Positions 8,155-18,559 of a stretch of 64,000 nucleotides of DNA are shown in pieces. This DNA is from Aestuariivivens sediminicola (GTDB lineage Bacteria; Bacteroidota; Bacteroidia; Flavobacteriales; Flavobacteriaceae), in NCBI RefSeq assembly GCF_022662015.1, contig NZ_JAKMCM010000001.1, positions 682,001 to 746,000 on the forward strand, given 5' to 3'. Positions within the stretch are counted from its first letter, which is position 1. Each line of letters opens with the position of its first letter. Under the pieces are notes generated by a model. The model worked only from the letters and a program-made list of their open reading frames with translations. It made no database searches and was not told the DNA's origin. The position numbers were made by a program, and so were the translations under genes.

Positions 8155-8940
8155 TTATGATTTTATTTCAACTAATATCGGACAATGGTCACTATGTACA
8201 GCGTCCGAGAGTATAACGGCTCTTTTTATATTTTCTTGTAATGGTTTGGCTACCATGGCGTAATCCAATCTCCAGCCTTTGTTATTCGCTCGCGCATTTG
8301 CACGATAACTCCACCAGCTGTACTGTTGTTTTTCAGGATTTAAATAACGAAATGAATCTATGAATCCGCTATCTATAAACTCTCCGATCCACTCACGTTC
8401 AACAGGTAAAAACCCTGAAACATTTTTCAATCCTTTAGGGTTATGGATGTCTATTTCTTCGTGACAGATATTATAATCACCACAAATAATAAGGTTCGGA
8501 ATATCCTGTTTAAGCGCATCTATATACGCCTGAAATAGATCCATATATTCCAACTTATGGCCTAAACGTGCATCATTGGTTCCCGATGGCAAATACAAGC
8601 TCATAACCGACACGCTTTTCCCTCCCACCATATGAGAAGGAAAATCGACACGCAAATTTCGACCTTCGGCATCCATGGACTCAATTCCCGTGCCATACTC
8701 GACATGATCTGGTTTTATTTTACTTAAGATAGCCACCCCGCTATACCCCTTTTTCTGGGCGCTAAACCAATACTGATGGGTATACCCTATATCATTAAAC
8801 ATATCCAAATCCAACTGTTCCTTTAAGGCCTTTATTTCCTGCAGACAAACAACATCCGGATTCGCTGCCTTTAGCCAATCCAGAAACCCCTTGTTTATAG
8901 CGGCACGAATGCCATTGACATTATAGGATATAATCTTCAT
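8155..8940 (-). CDS. xth: Exodeoxyribonuclease III (AP endonuclease)
   Basis: Base-excision repair enzyme that cleaves at abasic sites and has 3'-5' exonuclease activity. The 261 residues carry the expected motifs: MKIISYNVNGIRAAINKGF, metal-binding Glu35 in VVCLQEIKA, LIICGDYNICHEEIDIHNPK in the middle, WRLDYAM, and the terminal SDHCPILVEI with the catalytic Asp-His. There is no signal peptide, so it is cytoplasmic. It is the first gene of a probable two-gene transcript with the OmpA-like lipoprotein. Confidence 0.95.
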   Translation of the reverse strand: MKIISYNVNGIRAAINKGFLDWLKAANPDVVCLQEIKALKEQLDLDMFNDIGYTHQYWFSAQKKGYSGVAILSKIKPDHVEYGTGIESMDAEGRNLRVDFPSHMVGGKSVSVMSLYLPSGTNDARLGHKLEYMDLFQAYIDALKQDIPNLIICGDYNICHEEIDIHNPKGLKNVSGFLPVEREWIGEFIDSGFIDSFRYLNPEKQQYSWWSYRANARANNKGWRLDYAMVAKPLQENIKRAVILSDAVHSDHCPILVEIKS

Positions 8941-9112
8941 GTGCTTTATTTAATAATTGTATTTTCCTTTGGTTTACAAAGTGGACTGCTTTTGGGCAAA
9001 AGCGTTTAATTTCAGCTAAAATAAATAATACCTTACTTTTACACTATGAATAACCATAGGAGTTTTAATAAAAACTATTAACAATAAAAGTTTAAACTGT
9101 TTGTTTTAATAC

Positions 9113-12100
9113 GTGATGAAATACACACTTACTTTTATGGTGATCTGTATCGGCATTTTCGGGTTCGCCCAGGACCGAAAAAGCAATTATAGAGCTATTA
9201 AAGTTGCTGTTAAAGATACAATAAGAATTGATAGTGTTAGTATCAATCCACATTGGTTTTCCGTGACAACCAAAGACAGTCTGATTCTTGATTCTTCTTA
9301 CTATCGAATCGATTTTCCCAAGGCTATTTTAACCTTAAAAAAACCCATCACAGCCGATTCCATTCTCATAAATTATTTGAATTTTCCCGAGTTTCTAACG
9401 GAATCCTATAAACAATTGGATGAAGCGCTTATCGTTGAAAGCACAGGTCCTACCGAAAAATTATATCAATTGTCTGAAACCAATCGCAATAAAGATTTCA
9501 TTCCCTTTGACGGCTTGTCCACCTCGGGAAGTATTTCCCGAGGGGTTACCATCGGGAACAATCAAAATTCAGTACTCAACAGTGAACTCGATTTACAAAT
9601 TACGGGGAAACTCAATGATAAGGTGTCTCTGCGTGCCTCCATACAAGATGCCAATATTCCTCTACAGGAAAGCGGTTATTCACAACGACTTGATGAATTC
9701 GATCAAGTCTTTATTGAACTGTACAGCAACAATTGGAACGTGCGAGCAGGAGACATTGATTTGGAGAATTCGAACTCCTATTTTGCGAATTTCTCCAAAC
9801 GGGTCCAGGGCCTGTTCATTAACGCGAACTTAGGTCGGGAGGACAACAGGACGAACCTGTTTGCCGCGGGAGCCCTGGTAAGAGGCCAGTTCAATACAAG
9901 CCAGTTTATTGCCCAGGAAGGCAACCAGGGGCCTTATAAACTTCAAGGCCCTAATGGCGAATTGTTTGTTCTTATTGTATCGGGAAGTGAAACAGTCTAT
10001 GTTAATGGTGTGGTCGTAAAACGTGGTGAAGATCAGGACTACATCATCGATTATAACGCGGGAGAACTCATTTTTAACCCAACATTTCCAATTACGTCGG
10101 AAATGCGGATTACGGTCGATTACCAGTTTACCGAAAGGAACTATTCCCGTTTGGTAGCCTATGGCGGCGGTAGCTTTAAAAATAATAATCTTACGATTGG
10201 GGTTTCGGTATATTCCGAAAACGATGCCAAAAACCAACCGCTTCAACAAAATTTATCGGAAGAACAAGAACAAATATTATCCAATGCCGGGGATGACAGA
10301 ACCTTAATGGTGGCTCCATCTGAAAGTCAGGAACCATACAGCGAGAACAGGATTCTTTACAAGAAAGAACTTATAGACGGTGTTGAGGCCTTTGTGTTTT
10401 CGAATAACCCGGAGGATGAACTGTACCTCGTTACTTTCAGTCTGGTGGGCGACGGCCTTGGTGATTACATTTTAAGCAGCAGCAACGCCATAAGCAATAT
10501 CTATGAATTTGTAGGCACAGGTCAGGGTAATTATGCCCCTGTCGTTCAACTCATTGCTCCTTCAAAATTACAACTGGCAGTGCTTAACGGAACCTATCAG
10601 CCCGGTGAGCGAACCCAAATACGTTTCGAGGTTTCGGGCAGTAAAAATGATTTAAATTTGTTTTCAAATATCGACGATAGTAATAATGATGGTTTCGCGG
10701 GTAAGTTAAAGGCAGAGCATGAACTTATAAAAAGGGACAGCGCCTGGTCTGTCAGTACGTATATTGATGCCGACTATATCGATACCAATTATCGCACCAT
10801 TCAGCGTCTGTATCGGGCAGAGTTTAACCGCGACTGGAACTTAGACCAACCCCAGGGCAACACCATTGTTGGCAACTTAGGAAACCAGAAACTTATCTAT
10901 TCCGGTTTTAAAGTCCATCATCCCGAAAAAGGACTGTTCGATTATCAATTTGAGCATTTAAATTTTTCGGATGGATTTAATGGTAACCGGCATGTTATGC
11001 ATGCGAATTTGACATTGAATAAATTTCATATGATGTCAAACTTTAGCAGTTTAAGTGCACGCTCAAATAGAAACACATCCGCCTTCACCAGGTCATACAA
11101 TCGCATTACCTATAGTATGCGCAAAAATTGGCTGGGAGTGAAACTCGCCCATGAGGACAATGAACAATATGAAAATTCCACTGAAGTCCTGACCCCCTTA
11201 AGTCAAAAATTTAAATCCTATGCATTTTTTACAGGTATTGGTGACAGCACCAAGGTGTATGCTGAAATAGGTTATAAGCACCGCATAAACGATAGTATCA
11301 GAAATAACAGGCTGCAGAAGGTCAATACATCGAACACGGTTTATTTGGATTCCCGAATTGTTCAAAACCAAAACACAAACTTATCGGTCTTCATAAATTA
11401 CAGAACTTTAAAGGATGTAGAAAGCCGAGATAAGGACGAACACGCGTTAAACTCCCGCTTACAATACAACCAAAAACTTTTCAAACAACTCATTCAGTTC
11501 AATACACTTTTTGAAACCAATTCCGGAAACATGCCCCGACAGGACTTTACCTACGTTGAAGTAGAGCCCGGACAGGGTAATTACACCTGGATCGATTACA
11601 ATGCCAACGGTATTCAAGAACTCGAGGAATTTGAAATTGCACAATTCCAGGATCAGGGTAAATATGTAAGGGTGTTACTCCCGAACCGGGTTTTTATTAA
11701 GACCCACCAAAATCGCTTCAGTCAAACATTCACCATCAATCCTTCCCAATGGGCTGTATCAGAAAACCGCTCCAAAAAATTCTGGTCGCATTTTTACAAC
11801 CAGTCCAGTTATTTGATCGACCGAAAAATTGCTCAAACTGACAACGATTTCAATCTTAATCCATTCAGTACAGACGACGACAATCTATTGGGTTTACAAT
11901 TAAATTTCAGAAATGTGTTATTCTTTAACAGGGGCAAACAGCGTTACACAACTTCTTACACCTATCTGTCCAATGAATCGCGTAATATATTATCTGTCGG
12001 TTTTATTGAAAACAACTTAGAAAGTCATCAGTTCAATTTTACGCATAAAATACAGGAGAGTTGGTTAATAACTTTAACATCGGCTTTCGATAAAAATGAA

Positions 12101-12538
12101 AGTATCAGTGAAAATTTTGCGAGTAAAAACTATGATTTTGACGAATCCAGATTTAATCCAAAATTATCCTACCTTTTTGGGGAGAATTCACGTTTTGATA
12201 TGTTCTGTCAATTTGCTAAAAAGACGAATACAATAGACAACAAAGAAGCATTGGAACAACAAAAATATGGCATCGCATTCACCCTGACAAAAACTGAAAA
12301 AGCTGCCATAAATGGGGAATTCAATTATTTTTCGAACAGCTTCAATGGAAATCCAAACACCCCTGTTGCTTACCAAATGCTGGAAGGGTTGCAACCCGGT
12401 ACTAACTTTACCTGGTCCCTTTTGGCTCAAAAAAAATTAACCAAGTTTCTCGATCTTAACTTAAGTTATTTTGGGAGAAAAACAGCAACCAGTAAAACCA
12501 TACATACGGGAAGTGTCCAGCTGAAGGCCTATTTCTAA
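9113..12538 (+). CDS. Large outer-membrane beta-barrel-type protein of unknown function
   Basis: I do not recognise a characterised family. The 1141-residue product has a signal peptide (MMKYTLTFMVICIGIFGFAQ, cleaved before DRK). The first 140 residues are short alternating strands. Near residue 145 a conserved-looking block begins (LSTSGSISRGVTIGNNQNS, then LNDKVSLRASIQDANIPLQ and NNWNVRAGDIDLEN). The rest is amphipathic beta-strand sequence with many Tyr, Asn and Phe, ending in QLKAYF with a C-terminal Phe, as in proteins inserted by BamA. There is no TonB box, plug domain or carboxypeptidase-like N-terminal domain, so it is not a TonB-dependent receptor. It is convergent with the M28 peptidase gene, overlapping by 4 nt at the stop codons. 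Confidence 0.75.
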   Translation: MMKYTLTFMVICIGIFGFAQDRKSNYRAIKVAVKDTIRIDSVSINPHWFSVTTKDSLILDSSYYRIDFPKAILTLKKPITADSILINYLNFPEFLTESYKQLDEALIVESTGPTEKLYQLSETNRNKDFIPFDGLSTSGSISRGVTIGNNQNSVLNSELDLQITGKLNDKVSLRASIQDANIPLQESGYSQRLDEFDQVFIELYSNNWNVRAGDIDLENSNSYFANFSKRVQGLFINANLGREDNRTNLFAAGALVRGQFNTSQFIAQEGNQGPYKLQGPNGELFVLIVSGSETVYVNGVVVKRGEDQDYIIDYNAGELIFNPTFPITSEMRITVDYQFTERNYSRLVAYGGGSFKNNNLTIGVSVYSENDAKNQPLQQNLSEEQEQILSNAGDDRTLMVAPSESQEPYSENRILYKKELIDGVEAFVFSNNPEDELYLVTFSLVGDGLGDYILSSSNAISNIYEFVGTGQGNYAPVVQLIAPSKLQLAVLNGTYQPGERTQIRFEVSGSKNDLNLFSNIDDSNNDGFAGKLKAEHELIKRDSAWSVSTYIDADYIDTNYRTIQRLYRAEFNRDWNLDQPQGNTIVGNLGNQKLIYSGFKVHHPEKGLFDYQFEHLNFSDGFNGNRHVMHANLTLNKFHMMSNFSSLSARSNRNTSAFTRSYNRITYSMRKNWLGVKLAHEDNEQYENSTEVLTPLSQKFKSYAFFTGIGDSTKVYAEIGYKHRINDSIRNNRLQKVNTSNTVYLDSRIVQNQNTNLSVFINYRTLKDVESRDKDEHALNSRLQYNQKLFKQLIQFNTLFETNSGNMPRQDFTYVEVEPGQGNYTWIDYNANGIQELEEFEIAQFQDQGKYVRVLLPNRVFIKTHQNRFSQTFTINPSQWAVSENRSKKFWSHFYNQSSYLIDRKIAQTDNDFNLNPFSTDDDNLLGLQLNFRNVLFFNRGKQRYTTSYTYLSNESRNILSVGFIENNLESHQFNFTHKIQESWLITLTSAFDKNESISENFASKNYDFDESRFNPKLSYLFGENSRFDMFCQFAKKTNTIDNKEALEQQKYGIAFTLTKTEKAAINGEFNYFSNSFNGNPNTPVAYQMLEGLQPGTNFTWSLLAQKKLTKFLDLNLSYFGRKTATSKTIHTGSVQLKAYF

Positions 12539-13455
12539 AAGGACATGATATCTATTTTTCTAAAGACGGATATAATTTGCTCGACGGCATGGGTATAAAA
12601 CTCCGGATGAAGCCTTTCAAAATCGTCCGTTGGTTCGTGGTAATCCTCATGGTCTTCGACTCCAAAGTATAAAAATGGTATGCCCTTTTTATGGAATGAT
12701 CCATGATCTGATGAATAGATCCAGTTGTCTTTACCATCGTAACCGTCATGACCGGTGAGAAGTGTCAATTTAGCACTGTATGGCTTATAGTTCGAAAAGA
12801 GCGATTTAAAATTGACATGGGTATGGGAACCCACGACATACAATTCATTTTTATCGCTTCTTCCAATCATGTCGAGATTAATATTTAATATGATTTTTCT
12901 AAGGGGAATCCTGGCATTGTTAACAAAGTATTTCGATCCCTGAAGCCCTAATTCTTCTCCATCAAAAGCAGCCACTATCACAGAATACTTTGGTGGATTG
13001 GACTTAAAAAACTCAGCAAAACTAAATAAGGCAGCCACGCCAGAGGCATTGTCGTCTGCACCATTGTAGATTTTGCCTTGTCTAATACCTTCATGATCGT
13101 AATGCGCACTGATAACGATATACTTGTCCGGTTTTGATGTCCCTTTAATAAGTCCCAGAACATTTACGCCTTTGTATGTATTTCCGTTATTATAGAACAT
13201 AAATGCTTGTTCATAGGTCTTGCCAAAAGGTTGTATATCCAATTTATGAAACTCGTTAACAATATACCTTCCGGCTTTAACACCCCCTTTTGTTCCAGTA
13301 CGTCTGCCTTCAAAAGTATCCGATGATAATGTCTTTACATGCCGGAGCATAACCTCTTTTTTAAACAGCGGGGTATTCGATAATGGACCCTGGGCAAAAC
13401 CGCTGGTTTGACATACCAAATAAAAAAAGGAAATAAAGAAAATGTAGTGTCTCAT
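12535..13455 (-). CDS. Secreted M28-family zinc aminopeptidase
   Basis: An exported metallopeptidase of about 306 residues. The chosen start gives a signal peptide (MRHYIFFISFFYLVCQTSG, ending near FAQ). An ATG 21 codons upstream would lie beyond the sdh terminator at 13486-13515, so it is unlikely. The co-catalytic zinc ligands of family M28 are all visible: His in ISAHYDHEG, Asp in NGADDNASG, the base Glu and ligand Glu in DGEELGLQG, Asp in NLDMIGR, and His in EDYHEPTDD. It probably trims peptides in the periplasm. The gene follows sdhB but is separated from it by that terminator. Confidence 0.9.
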   Translation of the reverse strand: MRHYIFFISFFYLVCQTSGFAQGPLSNTPLFKKEVMLRHVKTLSSDTFEGRRTGTKGGVKAGRYIVNEFHKLDIQPFGKTYEQAFMFYNNGNTYKGVNVLGLIKGTSKPDKYIVISAHYDHEGIRQGKIYNGADDNASGVAALFSFAEFFKSNPPKYSVIVAAFDGEELGLQGSKYFVNNARIPLRKIILNINLDMIGRSDKNELYVVGSHTHVNFKSLFSNYKPYSAKLTLLTGHDGYDGKDNWIYSSDHGSFHKKGIPFLYFGVEDHEDYHEPTDDFERLHPEFYTHAVEQIISVFRKIDIMSF

Positions 13456-13485
13456 GAATCGCTTTACAATTCCAAAACTAACAAA

Positions 13486-13515
13486 AAAGACCCACATCTC
13501 ATGATATGGGTCTTT
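13486..13515 (-). terminator. Rho-independent terminator of the sdhCAB operon
   Basis: AAAGACCCA and TGGGTCTTT arms enclose a short loop. On the minus strand the stem is followed by TTTTTTGTT. It lies 24 nt past the sdhB stop. Confidence 0.8.
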
Positions 13516-13538
13516 CAATATCGAACTAAAAGGTGTTT

Positions 13539-14279
13539 TTAGATATGAGCCTTCATCAACTCGCGGTTCATTCTTGCAATAGTATCGAGGGAAATTCCTT
13601 TAGGACACTCAATCTCACAAGCTCCGGTATTGGTACAATTACCAAAACCTTCTAAATCCATTTGTGCTACCATGTTCTTCACACGATCGACAGCCTCTAT
13701 CTGACCCTGTGGCAATAAAGCATACTGACTCACCTTGGCTCCAACAAACAACATCGCACTCGAATTTTTACATGTGGCCACACAAGCACCACAACCAATA
13801 CAGGTAGCAGCATCCATAGCCTCATCCGCAGCGTGTTTCGATATTGGAATGGTATTGGCATCCTGAGTATTTCCGGATGTATTAACAGAAATATAGCCTC
13901 CTGCCTGTTGGATCCTGTCAAAGGCACTTCGGTCTACTACCAAATCCTTTATAACAGGAAAAGCTGCAGCCCTAAATGGCTCTATTGTAATGGTATCACC
14001 ATCTTTAAACATCCTCATATGCAACTGGCAGGTCGTAATGCCCCGATCGGGTCCATGTGCTTCCCCATTGATATACATGGAACACATTCCACAAATACCT
14101 TCACGACAATCATGATCGAATGCTATTGGGTCCTCTCCCTTACTGATAAGCTGCTCATTTAAAACGTCCATCATTTCGAGAAAAGACATATGTTCAGATA
14201 TATCCGAAACGTCATAATCGACCATCTGTCCTTTTGCAGAAGCGTTCTTTTGTCTCCAAATTTTTAATTTTAACTTCAT
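13539..14279 (-). CDS. sdhB: Succinate dehydrogenase/fumarate reductase iron-sulfur subunit
   Basis: Carries electrons from the FAD of SdhA to menaquinone at the SdhC anchor. The 246 residues hold three cluster motifs: the 2Fe-2S ligands in CREGICGMC plus the later TTCQ, the 4Fe-4S motif [11 protein letters not shown], and the 3Fe-4S/4Fe-4S C-terminal Cys group in [13 protein letters not shown]. There is no signal peptide; the subunit faces the cytoplasm. It is the last gene of sdhC-sdhA-sdhB and begins 30 nt after sdhA. The sequence is of the menaquinone-linked (type B) kind usual in Bacteroidota. Confidence 0.97.
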   Translation of the reverse strand: MKLKLKIWRQKNASAKGQMVDYDVSDISEHMSFLEMMDVLNEQLISKGEDPIAFDHDCREGICGMCSMYINGEAHGPDRGITTCQLHMRMFKDGDTITIEPFRAAAFPVIKDLVVDRSAFDRIQQAGGYISVNTSGNTQDANTIPISKHAADEAMDAATCIGCGACVATCKNSSAMLFVGAKVSQYALLPQGQIEAVDRVKNMVAQMDLEGFGNCTNTGACEIECPKGISLDTIARMNRELMKAHI

Positions 14280-14309
14280 AGCTTTGCTTTTTTACGTTGT
14301 CTACAACCT

Positions 14310-16322
14310 TTATTTATAGGAACGTTGTTTTAATTCAATGTCTTTAAACTCTAATTGCTCTTTATGTAAAACTGCATCGGCAGGTTCGCCTTTGTACTCC
14401 CATGCAGCAACAAAAGCGTAATCTTTATCATTGCGTTTTGCTTCTCCTTTTTGTTCACCGCTTTCCTCAACGGACTCTTCCCTAAAATGTCCTCCACAAG
14501 ATTCATTACGCATTAAGGCATCCTTCGCAAATAACTCTCCCAACTCCAGAAAATCGGCCACACGTCCGGCTTTTTCCAGTTCCGGGTTCATTTCGTTTGC
14601 CTGTCCGGGAACTTTGACCTCTTTCCAGAATTCTTCACGAATTTCCTTTATTTCAGTCATGGCCTCTTTCAAACCTTTTTCATTTCTCGTCATACCGACT
14701 TTATCCCACATGATCTTACCAAGGCGTTTGTGAAAATAATCCACCGTTTTAGATCCCTTGTTATTAATGAAGAAATCGATTCTATCTCTTACCGCTTTTT
14801 CGGCTTCATCGAACTCCGGAGTATCAGTCGGGATCTTTCCAGTACGAATATCATCAGACAGGTAATCGCCAATGGTATATGGCAATACGAAATATCCGTC
14901 GGCCAGACCTTGCATTAAGGCAGATGCTCCTAAACGGTTGGCGCCATGATCAGAGAAATTGGCCTCCCCTATACAGTAACATCCCGGAATAGTTGTCATT
15001 AAATTGTAGTCTACCCAAACCCCTCCCATGGTATAATGTGTTGCCGGATAAATCATCATCGGGGTCTTATATGGATTTTCATCAACGATCTTCTCATACA
15101 TTTGAAAAAGATTACCATATTTTGCCTCCACTATCTTTTCACCCAGCTCCGTTATCTTTTCTTTTGATGGATTCGTTATGTTGAGGATTTTAGCTTGCTC
15201 TTTGCCATAGCGCTCAATGGCATGTGCAAAATCAAGATAAACAGCCTCTCCTGTAGCATTTACCCCATAACCAGCATCACAGCACTCCTTCGCCGCCCGT
15301 GAGGCAACATCTCGAGGGACTAAGTTTCCAAATGCGGGATAACGTCGTTCTAAATAGTAGTCCCGCTCCTCTTCGCTGAGTTCAGTTGGCTTTTTCCTTC
15401 CTTCACGAATGGCCTTGGCATCGTCAAGGCTTTTTGGAACCCAAATCCTACCATCGTTTCTCAAAGATTCGGACATTAAGGTTAATTTAGACTGATAGTC
15501 TCCAGAACGAGGAATACACGTCGGGTGTATCTGTGTATAACATGGATTGGCAAAATAAGCCCCTTTCTTGTGGATTTTCCATGCAGCGGTAACATTGCTT
15601 CCCATGGCATTTGTAGATAAGAAATATACATTACCATATCCTCCTGAAGCAATCACTACGGCATGAGCAGAATGACGCTCAATCTCGCCGGTCACCAAAT
15701 TTCTCGCGATAATACCACGAGCCTTTCCGTCTACAACCACAAGATCCAGCATCTCATGACGGTTAAACATCTCTATTTTACCACGTGCTATTTGGCGGTT
15801 CATCGCCGAGTAGGCTCCAAGCAATAACTGCTGACCGGTTTGTCCTTTGGCATAGAAAGTTCTTGATACCAAAACCCCTCCAAATGAACGGTTATCCAAC
15901 AAACCACCATAATCTCTTGCAAATGGAACACCTTGGGCAACACACTGATCTATGATATTGGCAGATACCTCAGCCAAACGGTATACATTGGCCTCACGCG
16001 ATCTGTAATCCCCTCCTTTTACAGTATCATAAAACAAACGGTACGTTGAGTCTCCATCACCCTGATAGTTTTTTGCAGCATTAATACCTCCCTGGGCAGC
16101 TATAGAATGAGCGCGACGCGGAGAATCCTGATAAGCAAATGCTTTAACATTATAGCCCAATTCTGCCAAGGTGGCAGAGGCGGAGCCGCCGGCTAAACCC
16201 GTTCCTACAACGATAACATCTATAAGGCGTTTGTTTGCCGGATTAACAAGGTTAATTTTATCTTTATAAGTTGTCCATTTATCTTTAATTGGACCTTCTG
16301 GAACTTTTGAATCTAATGCCAT
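14310..16322 (-). CDS. sdhA: Succinate dehydrogenase/fumarate reductase flavoprotein subunit
   Basis: The catalytic subunit, oxidising succinate to fumarate in the TCA cycle, 670 residues. The FAD-binding Rossmann motif is [20 protein letters not shown] (about 36-55). The His that binds FAD covalently is in [14 protein letters not shown]. The active-site region [15 protein letters not shown] and the motif [13 protein letters not shown] are present. The length is greater than E. coli SdhA (588) and typical of the type B enzymes. It lies 11 nt downstream of sdhC. Confidence 0.97.
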   Translation of the reverse strand: MALDSKVPEGPIKDKWTTYKDKINLVNPANKRLIDVIVVGTGLAGGSASATLAELGYNVKAFAYQDSPRRAHSIAAQGGINAAKNYQGDGDSTYRLFYDTVKGGDYRSREANVYRLAEVSANIIDQCVAQGVPFARDYGGLLDNRSFGGVLVSRTFYAKGQTGQQLLLGAYSAMNRQIARGKIEMFNRHEMLDLVVVDGKARGIIARNLVTGEIERHSAHAVVIASGGYGNVYFLSTNAMGSNVTAAWKIHKKGAYFANPCYTQIHPTCIPRSGDYQSKLTLMSESLRNDGRIWVPKSLDDAKAIREGRKKPTELSEEERDYYLERRYPAFGNLVPRDVASRAAKECCDAGYGVNATGEAVYLDFAHAIERYGKEQAKILNITNPSKEKITELGEKIVEAKYGNLFQMYEKIVDENPYKTPMMIYPATHYTMGGVWVDYNLMTTIPGCYCIGEANFSDHGANRLGASALMQGLADGYFVLPYTIGDYLSDDIRTGKIPTDTPEFDEAEKAVRDRIDFFINNKGSKTVDYFHKRLGKIMWDKVGMTRNEKGLKEAMTEIKEIREEFWKEVKVPGQANEMNPELEKAGRVADFLELGELFAKDALMRNESCGGHFREESVEESGEQKGEAKRNDKDYAFVAAWEYKGEPADAVLHKEQLEFKDIELKQRSYK

Positions 16323-16333
16323 ATCTCTAATGA

Positions 16334-16996
16334 TTAATGGTGATTAAAATGATGATAAAGCGCAATAATAATAAACCCAAGAGGAATTATTACGGCATAA
16401 GCTTTACCTAAATTTTGAAGTGCTCTTTTACGGCCGGCTGTCGATCCCATGGATTGAAAAGCAGAGGTAAAACCATGCCCAAGATGTAACCCTAAGAGAA
16501 TAAAAGCAACCGAATAGGCTACAACCCTCCAAATGGGAACGAATTTTTCCACTAATTCATGGTAATAACGTGTCGGATCTGCGGGTTCTACATTAATATA
16601 CTTGACGTTAATCTCATGCACCCAAAAATCAGCAAAATGTATGACCAGAAATGCGAGTATAACCAGACCACTGTACATCATATTTCGACTCATCCAAGTA
16701 GAATTTGCAGCGCCATTATTTTTGAAATAGGTCACTTTTCGTGCCTTTTTGTTCTTCCATTCCAAAATAAAACCCAACACAAAATGAAACACCACCCCAA
16801 ACAACAAGACCGGCTGTAATGCGAATTGAACTAAAGGATTGGTTCCCATAAAATGAGAAAGTTCATTAAATAAATCGGCACTAAAAACAGAGGTCATGTT
16901 GACCGTTAAATGAATTATTAAGAAGAACATGAGGAAGAATGCAGATAAAGCCATAGCCACTTTTCTTCCAATCGAAGATTTAAAAAATCCGCCCAT
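16334..16996 (-). CDS. sdhC: Succinate dehydrogenase cytochrome b subunit (membrane anchor)
   Basis: A membrane anchor with about five helices that binds two b haems and passes electrons to menaquinone. The protein begins [20 protein letters not shown]. Candidate haem ligands are the His residues in [29 protein letters not shown] and LGLHLGHGF. The reading frame is open ten codons further to an ATG at 17026, but that lies inside the promoter -7 box (17024-17031), so the start at 16996 is preferred. A single fused anchor rather than separate SdhC and SdhD marks the type B enzyme. Confidence 0.94.
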   Translation of the reverse strand: MGGFFKSSIGRKVAMALSAFFLMFFLIIHLTVNMTSVFSADLFNELSHFMGTNPLVQFALQPVLLFGVVFHFVLGFILEWKNKKARKVTYFKNNGAANSTWMSRNMMYSGLVILAFLVIHFADFWVHEINVKYINVEPADPTRYYHELVEKFVPIWRVVAYSVAFILLGLHLGHGFTSAFQSMGSTAGRKRALQNLGKAYAVIIPLGFIIIALYHHFNHH

Positions 16997-17023
16997 TATA
17001 CCAAAGTTAATTTTTAAAACATA

Positions 17024-17055
17024 CAAAGGTAGTTATGGGCAGAATTATAGACAAA
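17024..17055 (-). promoter_or_regulatory. Promoter of sdhCAB (TTTG-N20-TACCTTTG)
   Basis: On the minus strand TTTG (17052-17055) and TACCTTTG (17024-17031) are 20 nt apart, a full match to the Bacteroidota promoter. The predicted transcript start falls about 20 nt before the sdhC ATG at 16996 and rules out the longer reading frame. Confidence 0.75.
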
Positions 17056-17173
17056 TAACCATGATCAAGTTTTTATTATTTAGAATCATTCCTAATAAGA
17101 AGCAATAAAGTCATCTATTATTATTTTTCTAGACTTTGTTTGCTTAATTTTATAGTCTTAAATAGCACCATTC

Positions 17174-18466
17174 ATGAAATACGATCCTATAGAAAATTCC
17201 CTGTTTATTAAGAACCGTAAACATTTCACAGCCAAAATGAAACCCAATAGTTTGGCCGTTTTCAATTCGAATGATATTTATCCTATAAGTGCCGACAGTA
17301 CAATGCCATTTGAACAGCATCGTGATATTTTTTATCTCAGTGGCATTGATCAGGAGGAAAGTATACTGGTGTTATTCCCGGATTGTCCCAAAGAAAAACA
17401 TCGCGAAATATTATTTCTGAAGGAAACCAATGAGCACATCGCCATTTGGGAAGGTGAAAAATTAACTAAAGAAAGAGCGCTTGAGGTTAGTGGCATTGCG
17501 ACTGTGTATTGGTTAAAGGATATGGAAAAGATCATGTTCGAAATCATGACCCAATGCGATACCGTTTACATCAATACCAACGAACATTATCGTGCCTCTG
17601 TTGAAACTGAAACAAGGGAGGACCGCTTTACCAAATGGTTAAAGCAGCGATACCCAGCCCATGCGGTGGCTAAAAGTGCTCCTATTTTACAACGCCTGAG
17701 ATCCGTAAAGGACCCCATAGAAATAGACTTAATGCAAAAGGCCTGTAACATTACTGAAAAAGGATTTCGACGTATTTTAAAATTTGTGAAACCAGAGGTT
17801 TGGGAATTTGAAATAGAGGCGGAATTCATGCATGAATTTCTTCGTAACCGTTCCAAGGGATTTGCATATACCCCCATAGTAGCTTCCGGCAATAATGCGA
17901 ATGTGTTGCACTATATTGAGAATAATAAGCAATGCAAATCAGGTGATTTAATTTTATTGGATGTCGGAGCTGAATATGCGAATTACTCCAGTGACATGAC
18001 CAGAACAATTCCGGTTTCCGGACGCTTTTCGGATAGACAAAAGGCAGTCTACAATTCCGTAAATAGGGTGAAAATAGAAGCTACAAAAATGTTGGTCCCA
18101 GGCACAGATTGGGCAGAATATCACGTTGAGGTCGGTAAACTTATGACCAGTGAATTACTGGATCTGGGCCTCATAGATAAAGCCGATGTACAAAATGAAA
18201 ATCCGGATTGGCCGGCCTACAAGAAATACTTCATGCATGGCACAAGCCATAATATTGGTTTGGACACCCATGATTACGGCATCTTAACCGAACCGATGCA
18301 GGCCAATATGGTGTTTACTGTTGAACCCGGTATTTACATCCCCGAAGAAGGTTTTGGTATTCGTTTAGAAGATGATGTCGTCATTCAAGAACAAGGAGCC
18401 CCTTTCAACCTTATGAAAAATATTCCAATCGAAGCAGACGAGATTGAACATATTATGAATTCTTAA
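17174..18466 (+). CDS. pepP: Xaa-Pro aminopeptidase (aminopeptidase P)
   Basis: Removes the N-terminal residue before proline, using two Mn or Co ions. The 430 residues have the AMP_N domain (about 10-140, with DSTMPFEQHRDIFYLSGID) followed by the pita-bread M24 domain. The five metal ligands are visible: Asp in LILLDVGAEY, Asp in YSSDMTRTIPV, His in HGTSHNIGLD, Glu in TVEPGIYIP and Glu in IRLEDDVV. There is no signal peptide, so it is cytoplasmic. It is divergent from sdhC and followed by its own terminator. Confidence 0.95.
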   Translation: MKYDPIENSLFIKNRKHFTAKMKPNSLAVFNSNDIYPISADSTMPFEQHRDIFYLSGIDQEESILVLFPDCPKEKHREILFLKETNEHIAIWEGEKLTKERALEVSGIATVYWLKDMEKIMFEIMTQCDTVYINTNEHYRASVETETREDRFTKWLKQRYPAHAVAKSAPILQRLRSVKDPIEIDLMQKACNITEKGFRRILKFVKPEVWEFEIEAEFMHEFLRNRSKGFAYTPIVASGNNANVLHYIENNKQCKSGDLILLDVGAEYANYSSDMTRTIPVSGRFSDRQKAVYNSVNRVKIEATKMLVPGTDWAEYHVEVGKLMTSELLDLGLIDKADVQNENPDWPAYKKYFMHGTSHNIGLDTHDYGILTEPMQANMVFTVEPGIYIPEEGFGIRLEDDVVIQEQGAPFNLMKNIPIEADEIEHIMNS

Positions 18467-18501
18467 GTGGATTAAAAGCTAATCCATCCGATTAAAAATG
18501 T

Positions 18502-18534
18502 AAAGGAGGCATTTAAAAAACGCCTCCTTTTTAT
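18502..18534 (+). terminator. Rho-independent terminator of pepP
   Basis: AAAGGAGGC and GCCTCCTTT form a 9-bp stem around an A-rich loop, followed by TTTT. It lies between the converging pepP and aspartate kinase genes. Confidence 0.8.
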
Positions 18535-18559
18535 TAGAACAAAACTAAGTTTCGGAAAT

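Noticed and set aside
9830-10249. 139-residue antisense frame within the large barrel gene
   Set aside because: A shadow frame without family motifs; the opposite strand codes for the signal-peptide-bearing protein.
13456-13518. N-terminal extension of the M28 peptidase
   Set aside because: It runs through the sdhB terminator, while the start at 13455 gives a normal signal peptide.
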